Positions 16,331-25,170 of a stretch of 64,000 bases of DNA are shown here, in pieces. The position numbers and the translations under genes were made by a program. Each line of letters opens with the position of its first letter. The stretch's first letter is position 1. The stretch covers positions 62,001-126,000 of the forward strand of contig DIXF01000011.1 of NCBI GenBank assembly GCA_002448235.1. The letters are read 5' to 3'. This DNA is from Syntrophaceae bacterium UBA6087. GTDB taxonomy: Bacteria > Desulfobacterota > Desulfomonilia > UBA1062. The notes beneath the pieces are model-generated. The model did not search any database. It was not told where the DNA came from and saw only the letters and a list, made by a program, of their open reading frames with translations.

Positions 16331-18127
16331 TCATTTCTCGGTATAGAGGCCCTCGATCATCTCCTTGTACTGATTCACCACTACCCTGCGCTTGAGCTTC
16401 ATGGTCTGCGTCAGCGTGCCGTTTTCCACGGTGAAGTTCTCGTGGATAAAGATAAATTTTTTCGGGATCTCATACCCGCCGTACTTTCCTTTCAACGCCG
16501 CGGCAACTTCTTTTTTAATGAGCTCCTGCACCTCCCGATTTTCTGCCAGAGCCTTGTGGTCGGCCGGGAGGCCGCGGTCCTTGGCGAACTTGGCAAGGGC
16601 AAGGAAGTCCGGGACGATAAGGCATACATTGTACGGTTTGTTTTCACCGAAGATCATGACATTCTCGACATACGGGATGAGCCTGATATCTTCTTCCAGG
16701 GAGGTGGGAAACACGAATTTTCCGTTTTCGAGCTTGTACTGCTCCTTGATCCTTCCGGTTATGAAGAGAAACCCGTGCTTGTCTATCTTTCCCCGGTCGC
16801 CGGTCCGGATGCCTCCATCGGCGGTCATCACCTCTGAAGTTGCATGCGGCTTGTTGTGGTATCCCTTCATGACGTTCGGGCCGTAGGTGACTATTTCCCC
16901 GTCCTCTGCCCCTTCCTCCACGACGGATTTGTCGATGACTATCCTTACCTTGTCGATGGCTCTGCCTACGGAGCCTATCTTGTAGGCACTCGGGCAGTTC
17001 ATGGTAATGGCGGGTGACGTTTCGGTCATGCCGTAGCAGTCATAGATGGGGATGCCCGCATCGAAGAAGAATCGCGAGATGTCCGGGTTCATGGCGGCGC
17101 TCGCGGTCATGGCACCACGCAAGCTGCCTCCGAATCCTTCACGTATCTTGCTGAAGACGAGCCTGTCGCCTAATCTGCACATGATGTTCGTAAGGAGACT
17201 CGACCTGCATGCTGCTTCGAGCTCGCGCCGTTTCCGGGCGCTTCCCACCGCCATGTCGAAGAGCCTTTTCTTCAGCCCCCCTTCCTGGCTCATCCGTGCC
17301 TGGATACCGTCATAGATTTTGTTGAAAACCCGTGGAACAGCGATAAGAAAGGTGGGTTTCACCTTCTTCATATCCGCGGGCAGGGTCTTCACGTTTTCCA
17401 TGAAGCTAAGGGATGCCCCAAGGTTAATGAAGGTGTAGAGCTCTGCTGTCTGGGCATAGGAATGCGCCCAGGGCAGGATGGAGAGGCCGCGGTCGTTCTG
17501 TTTGAACTCCGGGTAAAACTTCTGCCCTGCTAAAGAGTTGCTCGTAAAATTCCCGTGGGAAAGAAGGACCCCTTTGGGGTCCCCGGTGGTGCCGGAGGTG
17601 TAGATGAGGGCTGCAACATCGTGAGGCCCCGGCTTTATCGACGGCACGGGATTGCGGCTGCCGAGCTCTTCGAGCCATGCCATGGTCCCGTCTCCGGCGC
17701 CATCGATGAGGATCATCTTTTCCAGGGTTTTTATCTCCCGGGGAAACGCAGCTATTTTTTCAAGGATGTCGGGCTTTGAAACGAAGAGGACCTTGATGGT
17801 ACTGTCCGTGACGATGTACTTCCAGATCTGGGTAAGCTCGGCCTCATACATAGGTACCCACCGCGCCCCGAGACCGTAAGCGGCAAAGGCGCAGATGGCC
17901 CATTCGATACGGTTATTGGCAATGATTCCGACGGCGTCACCGCTTGTCACGCCCAGCTGTGCCAGGCCTGCCCTGAGATTGTCCACCCGCGTGCCTATCC
18001 GGCGGTAGGTTACCCACTCGTACTCTCCCGCTTCATTCTTGGTTCCGAACATGGGATTATCAGGGTACTTCGCAATGCTTTCCTCGAACAGGTCGACAAG
18101 GTTATCAGGTTTTTCGAATGTATACAT
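16331..18127 (-). CDS. AMP-forming long-chain acyl-CoA synthetase
   Basis: A 598-residue ANL-superfamily ligase. It has the P-loop YTSGTTGDPKGV, the aromatic motif YDCYGMTETSPAI, the hinge TGDRGKIDKHGFLFITGR, and a C-terminal domain ending in TLTQTMKLKRR, which includes the catalytic Lys region. This length and the C-terminal layout fit the long-chain (FadD15-like) group. The enzyme makes acyl-CoA from a fatty acid with ATP. GAGGAGGA before ATG 18125-18127 fixes the start. It is divergent from RNase Z, and the shared upstream region has a perfect TATAAT and a split inverted repeat, so expression is probably regulated. Confidence 0.92.
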   Translation of the reverse strand: MYTFEKPDNLVDLFEESIAKYPDNPMFGTKNEAGEYEWVTYRRIGTRVDNLRAGLAQLGVTSGDAVGIIANNRIEWAICAFAAYGLGARWVPMYEAELTQIWKYIVTDSTIKVLFVSKPDILEKIAAFPREIKTLEKMILIDGAGDGTMAWLEELGSRNPVPSIKPGPHDVAALIYTSGTTGDPKGVLLSHGNFTSNSLAGQKFYPEFKQNDRGLSILPWAHSYAQTAELYTFINLGASLSFMENVKTLPADMKKVKPTFLIAVPRVFNKIYDGIQARMSQEGGLKKRLFDMAVGSARKRRELEAACRSSLLTNIMCRLGDRLVFSKIREGFGGSLRGAMTASAAMNPDISRFFFDAGIPIYDCYGMTETSPAITMNCPSAYKIGSVGRAIDKVRIVIDKSVVEEGAEDGEIVTYGPNVMKGYHNKPHATSEVMTADGGIRTGDRGKIDKHGFLFITGRIKEQYKLENGKFVFPTSLEEDIRLIPYVENVMIFGENKPYNVCLIVPDFLALAKFAKDRGLPADHKALAENREVQELIKKEVAAALKGKYGGYEIPKKFIFIHENFTVENGTLTQTMKLKRRVVVNQYKEMIEGLYTEK

Positions 18128-18230
18128 GGTTGTCCTCCTCTTGGCGCAGTGAACCCATATGCTTTTTAGAGTATGGAAGAGGAGAAATGTCAACGATAAA
18201 ATGAACGAAAACAATTACATACATGCAAAC

Positions 18231-18282
18231 ATAAGCCAATTATACCATATATTCATTATCTCCCTGTAAAGGGCTTATGTAA
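18231..18282. promoter_or_regulatory. Split 9-bp inverted repeat around a -10 box
   Basis: ACATAAGCC (18231-18239) and GGCTTATGT (18274-18282) are perfect inverted copies with 34 bases between them; the centres are 43 bases apart, close to four helical turns. On the minus strand a perfect TATAAT (complement of 18241-18246) lies just inside one arm, but no -35 box is at normal spacing. This suggests a regulated promoter for the acyl-CoA synthetase gene. Confidence 0.4.
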
Positions 18283-18400
18283 AGTGATTATTTAAAACCG
18301 GTATTGCTTTAAAGGGTTGAGGAGGGTAGTTTTCTCCGGGGAAAAGGATATCTTACATAAATAAGGACTCCGGCGAGATAGGGGAAAAGGAAAAAAGTAC

Positions 18401-19330
18401 ATGTCCGAGAGAAAGCTCATAGTGCTGGGTACCGCAAGCCAGGTTCCTGCCCGCGAGAGGAATCAGAACGGCTATTTCCTCCGGTTCGATAACGAAGGCT
18501 TTCTTTTTGATCCGGGAGAGGGTACCCAGCGTCAGATGATCCTTGCCGGAGTCGCTGTGTCGGGGATCACCAAAATATTCATCAGCCATTTCCATGGAGA
18601 CCACTGTCTCGGGCTTGCCGGCATCATCCAGCGCATCTCCCTTGACCGCGTTCCGCAGACCGTCGAGGTGTATTACCCGGCGTCCGGGCAAAGATATTAT
18701 GAGAACTTGAGGGATGCCTGTTCGTACCATAATGAAGCGCACCTGAAAGCCTGCCCCATCCGGGAGGAAGGCGTCATATTCGACAACGACCGCATCACGA
18801 TCACTTCAGGCAGGCTCGATCACGAGATCGAGACCTTCGGCTTCCGCATCCGGGAAAAGGACTCATATACTCTCGATCCTGAGATGCTCTGCAAAGAGGG
18901 GATATTCGGGGCCATGGTGGGCGAGCTGAAGAAGAGCGGCCGCGTTCGAGTCAAATCGCAGACGGTAACCGTTGAAGATGTGGGGAATGTGCTGCCCGGG
19001 CAGGTGTTTGCCTATATCATGGACACCAGGATGTGCGGTGCCGTTAAAACCCTTGCTTCGGGCGCGGATATGCTTCTCATAGAGGCTACGTTTCTGGATG
19101 ATCTAAAATCTAAGGCTCAGGAGTTCGGCCATCTGACCGCTGCCCAGGCAGGGATGATCGCACGCGACAGCCAGGTGAGCAAGCTCGTACTGACCCACTA
19201 TTCCCAGCGGTACACCTCTTCGGATGAATTCGTACAGGAGGCTTCCTACTACCATCCTGAAGTCATCGCGGCACGGGACGGAGATCACATCCACATGCCC
19301 AGGCGGAAGAGAGACCTGCATTTGGCGTAA
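18401..19330 (+). CDS. rnz: Ribonuclease Z
   Basis: A 309-residue metallo-beta-lactamase-fold nuclease, the usual RNase Z length. The zinc motif HFHGDH is at residues 63-68, further His ligands lie in RLDHEIE and the C-terminal LTHYSQRY, and the N-terminus carries the family signature LGTASQVPAR. It processes tRNA 3' ends, which matters here because two tRNA genes in this window lack an encoded CCA. The ribosome site is AAAGGAAA. The diadenylate cyclase gene follows on the same strand after 186 bases. Confidence 0.92.
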   Translation: MSERKLIVLGTASQVPARERNQNGYFLRFDNEGFLFDPGEGTQRQMILAGVAVSGITKIFISHFHGDHCLGLAGIIQRISLDRVPQTVEVYYPASGQRYYENLRDACSYHNEAHLKACPIREEGVIFDNDRITITSGRLDHEIETFGFRIREKDSYTLDPEMLCKEGIFGAMVGELKKSGRVRVKSQTVTVEDVGNVLPGQVFAYIMDTRMCGAVKTLASGADMLLIEATFLDDLKSKAQEFGHLTAAQAGMIARDSQVSKLVLTHYSQRYTSSDEFVQEASYYHPEVIAARDGDHIHMPRRKRDLHLA

Positions 19331-19516
19331 AAGAAAAGCTTGGGTTTCATTCGATTCTTTCTATTCTCATATTCATGAGGCCAGGATAACAGAGTTTCTC
19401 CCCCTGGTTTTTTCTTGCTGGTATAGTGCGCCCTCACGAAAAAGAGCTCTGTGAGCAGGGCAGGACCTGCACTTTTAAAACGCAGGACATACGAGTTATC
19501 TTTAGGATCTGTGACT

Positions 19517-20062
19517 ATGGAGAAAAGGATCATCCGAACTATCCATGATCTCTGCACCTCTGACCGCGGGGTGAATCCCGAAGTGCTTGAAGAGGTCATT
19601 ACCCTGGCCTTTGAGATAGCCAGGGAAGGCAGGGAGGGGCGAAGGGTGGGGACCATGTTCGTAGTGTCCGATACCGAGAATACGATGCGGCGGTCCAAGA
19701 GCATGATTCTCGATCCCTTGGCATGCCATGCGGAGCGTTTGAAGCACCTGGAGGACTCGAACTTGAGGGAAACCGTGAAGGAGCTTGCCCAGCTCGACGG
19801 CGCTTTTATCGTATCCGATTCCGGGATAGTGGAGTCGGCCTGCCGCTATATCGATGCCTCCTCGAAGGGCATCCGCCTTCCTCTCGGCCTCGGAAGCAGG
19901 CATGTGGCGGCGGCTTCCATTACAAAACACACGGATGCCATCGCGGTGGTCGTCTCGGAGAGCGGCATCGTGAGGGTTTTCGACGACGGCGTGCTCATTG
20001 GGGAGATCATCCCGGATGAGTGGAATCTTCATCCGGATGATCTGGCACAAAGACCCCAATGA
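19517..20062 (+). CDS. Stand-alone diadenylate cyclase (DisA_N/DAC domain)
   Basis: A 181-residue protein consisting of a single DAC domain. The two signature motifs are DGA at residues 94-96 (AQLDGAFIVSDSG) and RHVAA at 128-132 (LGLGSRHVAAASIT), the counterparts of the DGA and GTRHRAA motifs that bind ATP. It should condense two ATP to c-di-AMP. There is no membrane anchor as in CdaA and no DNA-scanning module as in DisA. AGGAT before ATG 19517 supports this start. The regulated target is not in the window. Confidence 0.85.
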   Translation: MEKRIIRTIHDLCTSDRGVNPEVLEEVITLAFEIAREGREGRRVGTMFVVSDTENTMRRSKSMILDPLACHAERLKHLEDSNLRETVKELAQLDGAFIVSDSGIVESACRYIDASSKGIRLPLGLGSRHVAAASITKHTDAIAVVVSESGIVRVFDDGVLIGEIIPDEWNLHPDDLAQRPQ

Positions 20063-20187
20063 ACCGGATAATCCGGAGCGAAGCGGAAAGCGCTCAACAA
20101 GTCGCTTTGTGCTCGGATATGAGCAGATCGATATCTCCCGGCAGTCGAAAATTATCTGCTTACCGGGATATTAGCCGAGGACAGGGA

Positions 20188-21129
20188 TTATGAAGCCCAT
20201 GGGCCTTGGGGGGTTAATTCCTCATCTTCAGCCTCTTCACGAAGACGCTTTTTCCTGATCAACAGCCTGATATAAATAAAGAAGGTGAGCAGTGCAGCCA
20301 TGACGAATATGATCGTATAGAGATTCAGCACAAAGTAAGACAGGATGGCCGTAAAGCTCTGCTGGTCCTGCCGCCATCGATTTTCCAGCTCGGGGTAGGG
20401 TATCGCAAGGGAGAAGAGGATGGCTTCCCGGTACCCTTCACCTTGCCTCATTGTTTCAAGGATATTGAGAATGCCGTTTTTGCCGTAGTTGTCAATGATG
20501 TACTCGACCATGGACCTGCTCTGTTCATATGCGAGGGCAAGACGCTGATCATCCATGGGGAAAGACCGCACGAGGCTTTCCAGGGGCGGCAGATTGCCTG
20601 CAAAAGCGGCCTGTGTAATCATGGAGGGCCTCCTGGGAGTGACTATTTCAGGGATCCCTCCGCTTATCCACTGGGCGATCCCCTCATCCAGCCACTTGGG
20701 CAGTTCTGTTTTCTCCATGTACCGGTGAAGAAGCAGATGACACAACTCATGTTTCAGCGTTACCTCCAGGGTGAAGGGTGCCTCATTCATCCTTGTGTAA
20801 TCCACGACGATGAGCCGTTTATTCGGGACCGCATAGGCGACAAACGAACGATGCCCCGACATCTGCTGGAATGCCCCCCGTTGGCCTATGAGGACGACGA
20901 CGGGACGGAAATCTACCTCCCACAGAAAGGTCGCTTCGAGCTCTTCCTTGAGTGTTGAGTAATGGGCGATGACCTCCCGGGCCGCCGGAACCAGGGTGCT
21001 TTCACAAAGCACTGCTACATCCCGGCCCTCTATCCGGGAAAGATCCTGTGCATGGCCGGGGTGTGCAGACAAGGAGACGGAAAGTATCAAACACCAGAAG
21101 AATGTGATAAATCTATATAGCGCTGCCAT
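20188..21129 (-). CDS. Membrane-anchored gluzincin (peptidase MA-like)
   Basis: A 313-residue protein with an N-terminal signal or anchor (FITFFWCLILSVSLS), an extracytoplasmic catalytic domain and a C-terminal membrane helix (NLYTIIFVMAALLTFFIYI) with a basic-acidic tail. The zinc site is HELCHLLLH followed by the Glu of WLDEGIAQW, the gluzincin pattern. It probably cleaves proteins in the periplasm. Start at 21129 is preferred because AGGGA lies just upstream; two earlier in-frame ATGs at 21159 and 21177 cannot be excluded. It is convergent with the diadenylate cyclase gene and divergent from the QueG-like gene. Confidence 0.82.
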   Translation of the reverse strand: MAALYRFITFFWCLILSVSLSAHPGHAQDLSRIEGRDVAVLCESTLVPAAREVIAHYSTLKEELEATFLWEVDFRPVVVLIGQRGAFQQMSGHRSFVAYAVPNKRLIVVDYTRMNEAPFTLEVTLKHELCHLLLHRYMEKTELPKWLDEGIAQWISGGIPEIVTPRRPSMITQAAFAGNLPPLESLVRSFPMDDQRLALAYEQSRSMVEYIIDNYGKNGILNILETMRQGEGYREAILFSLAIPYPELENRWRQDQQSFTAILSYFVLNLYTIIFVMAALLTFFIYIRLLIRKKRLREEAEDEELTPQGPWAS

Positions 21130-21300
21130 CCTGTTCCCTGATCGGCTCCTCGTCGCCATTGGTCGCGATTCAATCATACACCAGGCCGGCTATGATGAAT
21201 AGAGGTTCCATTCACGGGAAAAGATCCGGATAAAAGGGGCGAAAGATATTGAGGTGCTTCATCCCGCTGCACGTCACTATCCCGGGCAAGCGAATCTTCA

Positions 21301-21330
21301 TTGACAGAAGGAAAGGATAAGGTTAATAAT
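21301..21330 (+). promoter_or_regulatory. Sigma-70-type promoter of the QueG-like gene
   Basis: A perfect TTGACA at 21301-21306, an 18-base spacer and AATAAT at 21325-21330. The predicted start of transcription falls inside the palindrome at 21328-21347, leaving a leader of only about 35 bases before the ATG at 21374. Confidence 0.65.
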
Positions 21331-21347
21331 AGAACGTTCGTTCTATT
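21328..21347. promoter_or_regulatory. 20-bp inverted repeat, candidate repressor operator
   Basis: AATAGAAC-GTTC-GTTCTATT is a perfect 8+8 inverted repeat with a four-base centre. It overlaps the end of the -10 box and the predicted transcription start of the QueG-like gene. The core resembles AACGNNCGTT-type TetR-family operators, and a bound dimer here would block transcription. Confidence 0.6.
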
Positions 21348-21373
21348 TTAACCATGAGAGAGAGGTCTCGCAG

Positions 21374-22501
21374 ATGCTGACAAAGGATGAGGTAAGAGAT
21401 CGAGCAGTCATGCTCGGATTCGGAGATGTCGGGTTTACCACGGCTGAGGCGTTTGATTCCCAGCATGAATTCCTTCTTTCCCGGCAGGAAGAATACGGCT
21501 GGACAAAAAAGACAGGGCTTGATCTGCTGGCAGGGACAGACCCGCATACCTTCCTCCCAGGGGCAAAATCCATCATCGTGCTGGTCGACTCCTATTTCCG
21601 TGAATCTTTTCCGCGGTCGCTCGAGGGCACCTTTGGCAGGTGTTATTTGGATGACGACCGCGTCACCAAGGACGGGTGGAGCATGCGGATCAAGGCCTTC
21701 CGGACGTTTCTGCGCGAGCATGGAATCGATTCCAAAGTGCCGTTCGATCTGCCGCACAGGGCTGCAGCAGCACGGGCAGGGCTCGGAACCCTGGGTAAGA
21801 ACTGCCTCTTTTACTCGCGGAAATTCCGGGGCAGTTCCTGGGTCATTCCCATGGCGGTCATCGTGGATCAGGAGTTCGCTCCCGATACGCCGACCGCGGA
21901 ATATAACTGCCCTGACTGGTGCCGCAATGCCTGCATCGCAGCGTGCCCGACCCGGGCGCTGAAGGGAAACGGCGCCATCGACCCCCGCAGGTGCATCTCG
22001 TTTCTCACCTACTTTGGGAAAGAGATCACGCCGCTGGAGCTTCGTGAGCCCATGGGAATGTATGTATACGGCTGTGACCGCTGCCAGAACGTCTGTCCGC
22101 GAAACGCGGCCTGGCTTGCCCAGGGGTTGGAGCAGAACCCGCGCGTGGCAACAAAGGCGGAGCATTTCGATCTTTCGGTCCTTCTGAACATGGACAGGGA
22201 GTATTTCGAGAAAAAAGTCTGGCCGCACATGTTCTATATAGGGCCGGAAATGCTCTGGAAGTGGAAGATGAACACCGCGCGGGCCATGGGAAACAGCCGG
22301 GACGAACGGTATATTCCCGACCTTGTGAAAGCTCACTCGGAAAACGACGACGAGCGGGTGCGGTCCATGGTCGCCTGGGCACTGGGGAGGATAGGCGGCG
22401 ACAAGGCAGCCATGGCGTTGAGAAAGTTTTATCCGCAGTCTGCGGGCATGGTCAGAAAAGAAATAGAGCAGGCGCTGGAAATGTGCTCTGAGATGGTATA
22501 A
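21374..22501 (+). CDS. QueG-like double [4Fe-4S] protein with HEAT-repeat C-terminus
   Basis: A 375-residue protein related to epoxyqueuosine reductase. Shared features are the HRAAAARAGLGTLGKN segment, a ferredoxin region with CIAACPTRAL and YGCDRCQNVCPRN, and a C-terminal HEAT-like repeat (VRSMVAWALGRIGGDKAA). The first cluster motif reads CPDWCRNACIAACP, that is CxxxCxxxCxxxCP, instead of the CxxCxxCxxxCP of QueG, so it may be a paralogue with another substrate. QueG itself needs cobalamin and completes queuosine. The strongly regulated promoter also argues against a plain housekeeping role. GAGAGAGG precedes the start. Confidence 0.75.
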   Translation: MLTKDEVRDRAVMLGFGDVGFTTAEAFDSQHEFLLSRQEEYGWTKKTGLDLLAGTDPHTFLPGAKSIIVLVDSYFRESFPRSLEGTFGRCYLDDDRVTKDGWSMRIKAFRTFLREHGIDSKVPFDLPHRAAAARAGLGTLGKNCLFYSRKFRGSSWVIPMAVIVDQEFAPDTPTAEYNCPDWCRNACIAACPTRALKGNGAIDPRRCISFLTYFGKEITPLELREPMGMYVYGCDRCQNVCPRNAAWLAQGLEQNPRVATKAEHFDLSVLLNMDREYFEKKVWPHMFYIGPEMLWKWKMNTARAMGNSRDERYIPDLVKAHSENDDERVRSMVAWALGRIGGDKAAMALRKFYPQSAGMVRKEIEQALEMCSEMV

Positions 22502-22513
22502 CTCGTTCTTCTT

Positions 22514-23692
22514 TTACGAGATCTCCTCATCGCTCAAGTAGCAGGCAGGGTCAACTCCCCATGTATCGCCGGTGGCTGCTTCGGCGCGGGCGCGGAAATT
22601 GCCTCCGCAGACGGAGAGCCACCTGCACTTGACGCATCTGCCGGTGACGTAGTCCTTCTTGTTCTTGAGCTTCATGAGCAGCTCGTTGGAGGTGTCGTCC
22701 CATATTTCTGAAAAGCGGCGCTCCTTGAGGCTGCCGAGAAGCTTATGGCGCCAGAACTGATCCGGATAGACCTCGCCGACCCAGTTGATGCAGCCGATAC
22801 CCAGGCCGGAAGAATTGCCGCCGTTCATCTTGAGCAGATCGAGTACTTCCTCTGCGCGGGGGTCACCCTGGGACTTCATGCGCAGGTATACGTAGGGGCC
22901 GTCCGCGTGATTGTCCACGGTGAGCACCTCCACGCCCATGCCTTCGGATACCATCTCTTTTGTCCGGTCCATGATGAGATCCAGGGTCTGCCTGGTCTGC
23001 TCGTGGGTAAGGTCCTCTTCCATGAGCTCTTTTGCCCTGCCCGTGTAGACCAGGTGATAAAAGCAGATGCGGGGAATCCCTTCAGCCTTCATGAGGTCTA
23101 GAATCTTCGGAATCTCTCCGATGTTCCGTTTGTTCATCGTGAAGCGCAAGCCCACCTTGATGCCCTGGTGCATGGCGTGGTAGATGCCCTTCATGGCCTC
23201 TTTGAAAGCCCCGGTCACACCCCGGAAGGTGTCGTTGATCTCTTCCAGGCCGTCCAAGCTTACCCCGATATACGAAAGGCCGTAGTCCGAGAGTTCCATG
23301 GCGAGATCAGGGGTGATCAGCGTCCCGTTCGTAGAGATCACGGCCCGCATCTTTGATTTGACCGCCTTTTCTATCAGCTCGGGCAGATCCTTCCTGAGGA
23401 GCGGCTCGCCGCCTGAAAAGAGTATGACGGGAGAACCGTAGTCCGCGAGGTCTTCGATGAGCTCGAGCCCCTGCTTCGTGGAGAGCTCGTTACGTGACTT
23501 AAGCTTTCCGGCCGATGCGTAGCAGTGCACGCACTTGAGGTTGCAGGCAGAGGTAGCATTCCAGACCACCACCGGCTTCTTGTCCGAAGAGAACTGAAGC
23601 AGGTGGGAGGGAAGCTCCTTGGAGAGCCTGCCGTACCTGAGAGGGTCGGAGGCTTCTATTGTTCCGCAGTAGAGTTTCGAGATGCCGATCAT
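22514..23692 (-). CDS. ahbC: Radical SAM 12,18-didecarboxysiroheme deacetylase (AhbC/NirJ-like)
   Basis: A 392-residue radical SAM enzyme with the cluster motif CNLKCVHC (Cys50, 54, 57), the GGEPL motif, and a C-terminal SPASM-like Cys set (CVKCRWLSVCGG). The N-terminus MIGISKLYCGT and SDPLRYGR are hallmarks of the NirJ/AhbC group. AhbC removes two acetate side chains in the siroheme-dependent heme pathway of sulfate reducers and archaea. It is the last gene of an operon that makes the siroheme precursor, which supports this role. The start overlaps cobA-hemD by four bases. AhbD, AhbA and AhbB are not in the window. Confidence 0.85.
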   Translation of the reverse strand: MIGISKLYCGTIEASDPLRYGRLSKELPSHLLQFSSDKKPVVVWNATSACNLKCVHCYASAGKLKSRNELSTKQGLELIEDLADYGSPVILFSGGEPLLRKDLPELIEKAVKSKMRAVISTNGTLITPDLAMELSDYGLSYIGVSLDGLEEINDTFRGVTGAFKEAMKGIYHAMHQGIKVGLRFTMNKRNIGEIPKILDLMKAEGIPRICFYHLVYTGRAKELMEEDLTHEQTRQTLDLIMDRTKEMVSEGMGVEVLTVDNHADGPYVYLRMKSQGDPRAEEVLDLLKMNGGNSSGLGIGCINWVGEVYPDQFWRHKLLGSLKERRFSEIWDDTSNELLMKLKNKKDYVTGRCVKCRWLSVCGGNFRARAEAATGDTWGVDPACYLSDEEIS

Positions 23693-25170
23693 GATGGATC
23701 TCCCTTCAAAGCTTCGATAATCCCGGCATCGGTGTATTCCAAGGCCGTGAGGTGGGGGGGAAACCCCGCTTTTTCCATTGTAGAGCCTGTCACCGGTCCG
23801 ATGGCGACGAGCCTTTTCCCCTTTAAGGGGCCGAAATCGTCTCCCATGAGCGCCAGGGCATGTCTGAACCCCGACGGGCTGGTAAAGACGGCCGTGTCCG
23901 TTTCCGCCAAAGCAGCGAGGAAGCCCTGTTTGTCTGCATCCTTAGGGATCGTGGTTTCGTAGACAAAGATCTCCTCTACGAGAGCCCCTTTATCCTCCAG
24001 GGCATCCACGAGATAGGTCCGCGCCCCCTTGGCCCTGGGCAGGCACACCTTTTTCCCGGAGAGGTCTTTGTTCTTGAGCATCTCCATGATTCCTTCGGCT
24101 CGGTATTCCTGGGCCATTCCGTCTGCGATGATCCCGTAGCCCAACAGGGTTTTTTTCGTCTTGGGGCCTATACAGTAGACCTCTTTGCCCGAGAATGCAC
24201 GCATATCGAGGCCGGCCTCGAACATCTTCTCGACAAACAGGGGCACCGCGTTCTGGGAGGTGAAGATGAAGATGTCGAACACCCTGATATCCGGCAGCGC
24301 GAAGGCCAGCGGGGATATCTCGATCAGAGGATAGGGCACGACCTTTGCCCCGCTCTCCGCAAACAGGGGAGTGCTTTCGGCCGTCAGGTGGGAAGGCCTG
24401 GTTAAGAGAACGGACGTTCCCTTCAGGGGCTTCACCGCTTCCACGAAAAGTTCCTTGCTCAGGGAAGCGACTTCTCCCACCACGACGATGCAGGGGGATC
24501 CGATCCCGTGTTTTTCCGCTTCGGCGCCCACATCCGCCAGCGTTGAAACGACCTGGCGCTGCATGGGTGTAGTAGCGTCCTGGATAAGTGCGCAGGGCAT
24601 GTCCGGCCGCATCCCTTTCTCCATGAGCTTTGACGCGATACGGCTGATCCGGGAGGCGCCCATGAGAAACACGAGCGTCCCGCTGTCTTTGGCCAGGTGC
24701 GACCAGTCGATGAACCCGGCAGTCTTTTCCGGGTCTTCGTGTGCCGTGATAAACTTGACCGAGGATGCGAGGCCCCGGTGGGTCGGCGGGATGCCGGCGC
24801 TTATCGGCCCTGCAATGGCAGAGGTGATCCCGGGAACGATCTCGAAGGGGATGCCGTGTTCGTGCAGGAAAAGGGCTTCTTCACCGCCCCGGCCGAATAC
24901 GCACGGATCTCCTCCCTTCAGGCGCGCTACCGTATGCCCTTCCCGGGCAAGGCCCAGCAGGAGTTCATTGATCCGGGGCTGCTTCATGTAATCGCGCCCG
25001 GCCCTCTTGCCCACGTATATCTTCTGTGCTCCGGGCTTTGCCAGCCTCAAGATCTCCGGCGGGATGAGGTCGTCATACACCACCCTATCGCATAAAGGGA
25101 TGATCTGCGCCCCTTTGAGGGTGATGAGGCCGGGGTCTCCCGGCCCTGTACCGATGAGAAACACCTTCAT
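23689..25170 (-). CDS. cobA-hemD: Fused uroporphyrinogen-III C-methyltransferase / uroporphyrinogen-III synthase
   Basis: A 493-residue bifunctional protein. Residues 1 to about 245 are the SAM-dependent methyltransferase (VFLIGTGPGDPGLITLKG; VARLKGGDPCVFGRGGEE), which makes precorrin-2. Residues about 250-493 are HemD (VLLTRPSH; FTSQNAVPLFVEKM; FTSPSGFRHALALMGD), which closes hydroxymethylbilane to uroporphyrinogen III. This fusion is common in anaerobes. It overlaps hemC and ahbC by four bases each, so the three are translated as a coupled unit. Confidence 0.95.
   Translation of the reverse strand: MKVFLIGTGPGDPGLITLKGAQIIPLCDRVVYDDLIPPEILRLAKPGAQKIYVGKRAGRDYMKQPRINELLLGLAREGHTVARLKGGDPCVFGRGGEEALFLHEHGIPFEIVPGITSAIAGPISAGIPPTHRGLASSVKFITAHEDPEKTAGFIDWSHLAKDSGTLVFLMGASRISRIASKLMEKGMRPDMPCALIQDATTPMQRQVVSTLADVGAEAEKHGIGSPCIVVVGEVASLSKELFVEAVKPLKGTSVLLTRPSHLTAESTPLFAESGAKVVPYPLIEISPLAFALPDIRVFDIFIFTSQNAVPLFVEKMFEAGLDMRAFSGKEVYCIGPKTKKTLLGYGIIADGMAQEYRAEGIMEMLKNKDLSGKKVCLPRAKGARTYLVDALEDKGALVEEIFVYETTIPKDADKQGFLAALAETDTAVFTSPSGFRHALALMGDDFGPLKGKRLVAIGPVTGSTMEKAGFPPHLTALEYTDAGIIEALKGDPS

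Noticed and set aside
20059..20193. A 44-codon ORF starting at an ATGA overlap with the diadenylate cyclase stop
   Set aside because: It ends inside the convergent peptidase gene, has no ribosome site and no family features.
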